Assembly: GCA_019241525.1 (NCBI GenBank)
Contig: JAFAWY010000104.1
Coordinates: 1 to 40,731, forward strand
Source: Pseudonocardiales bacterium
Lineage (GTDB): Bacteria; Actinomycetota; Actinomycetes; Mycobacteriales; Pseudonocardiaceae
DNA length: 40,731 nucleotides
Direction: 5' to 3'
Below, piece by piece: positions 40,685 through 40,731 of the stretch. The stretch's first letter is position 1; each line of letters starts with the position of its first letter. Made by a program: the position numbers and the translations under genes. A model generated the notes under the pieces. It was not told the origin of the DNA, did no database searches, and worked only from the letters and a program-made list of their open reading frames with translations.

Positions 40685-40731
40685 GGAAGCGTGGCAGAGC
40701 GGTCTAATGCACTCGCCTTGAAAGCGAGCGT
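40685..40731 (+). tRNA. tRNA-Ser(TGA), 5' part, cut by the window end
   Basis: It starts GGAAGCGTGGCAGAGCGGTC, a class II acceptor and D-arm pattern, then an anticodon arm CTCGC with loop CTTGAAA and GCGAG. The anticodon is TGA, reading UCA serine codons. The long variable arm and T-arm lie beyond the window. Confidence 0.93.

Overview
The window is high-GC actinobacterial DNA from an organism with an arabinogalactan cell wall. It carries close relatives of the mycobacterial Rv3777-Rv3808c region: galactofuranosyltransferases GlfT1 and GlfT2, a PAP2 phosphatase and UbiA that make decaprenyl-phosphate-arabinose precursors, DprE1/DprE2, a GtrA-family protein, four Emb-type arabinosyltransferases, the Wzm/Wzt ABC exporter and the proteasome activator Bpa. 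WhiJ-type XRE/DUF5753 and DUF397 proteins together with four divergent Emb paralogs suggest a Pseudonocardiaceae-like organism rather than Mycobacterium. That placement is inference; no rRNA is present.

Layout. 1-4.2 kb: the 5' end of a second glfT2-like gene (minus strand, cut by the window edge) diverges from a tightly overlapping glfT2-PAP2-ubiA operon. 4.2-7.2 kb: a small membrane protein, a lipoprotein with two repeated domains and a sigma factor fused to a STAS domain. 7.4-9.1 kb: an aldehyde dehydrogenase, then two large related hairpins between convergent genes. 9.1-14.2 kb: dprE2, dprE1 and a first emb gene (minus strand). 14.3-21.8 kb: an accessory block with XRE/DUF5753 and DUF397 regulators, a truncated FtsK/Tra-like fragment, palindromic direct repeats, a small membrane protein, a truncated XRE protein, a HelD/HelR-like helicase and a small peptide-like gene. 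21.9-33.0 kb: three more emb genes with gtrA and a small conserved gene. 33.0-36.4 kb: glfT1, wzt, wzm and bpa. 36.5-40.7 kb: a quinone oxidoreductase, a GNAT acetyltransferase, an FMN-dependent 2-hydroxyacid oxidase, an unknown protein and the start of tRNA-Ser(TGA).

The wall genes form one pathway. UbiA and the phosphatase make decaprenyl-phosphoryl-ribose, DprE1/E2 epimerise it to the arabinose donor, GlfT1 starts and GlfT2 extends the galactan, Wzm/Wzt is thought to export it, and the Emb proteins add arabinan outside the membrane. aftA and aftB, which accompany these genes in mycobacteria, are not in the window.

The most unusual signal is a degenerate 22-bp tandem repeat ending in CGACAC. 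It forms a seven-unit array downstream of bpa and a four-unit array in inverted orientation upstream of bpa, and two further units lie inside the coding sequence of the first emb gene. Other notable points are a DprE1 with Thr at the benzothiazinone-target Cys position, a STAS-sigma fusion without the phospho-acceptor Ser, and a repeat-rich mobile-element remnant splitting the emb genes.
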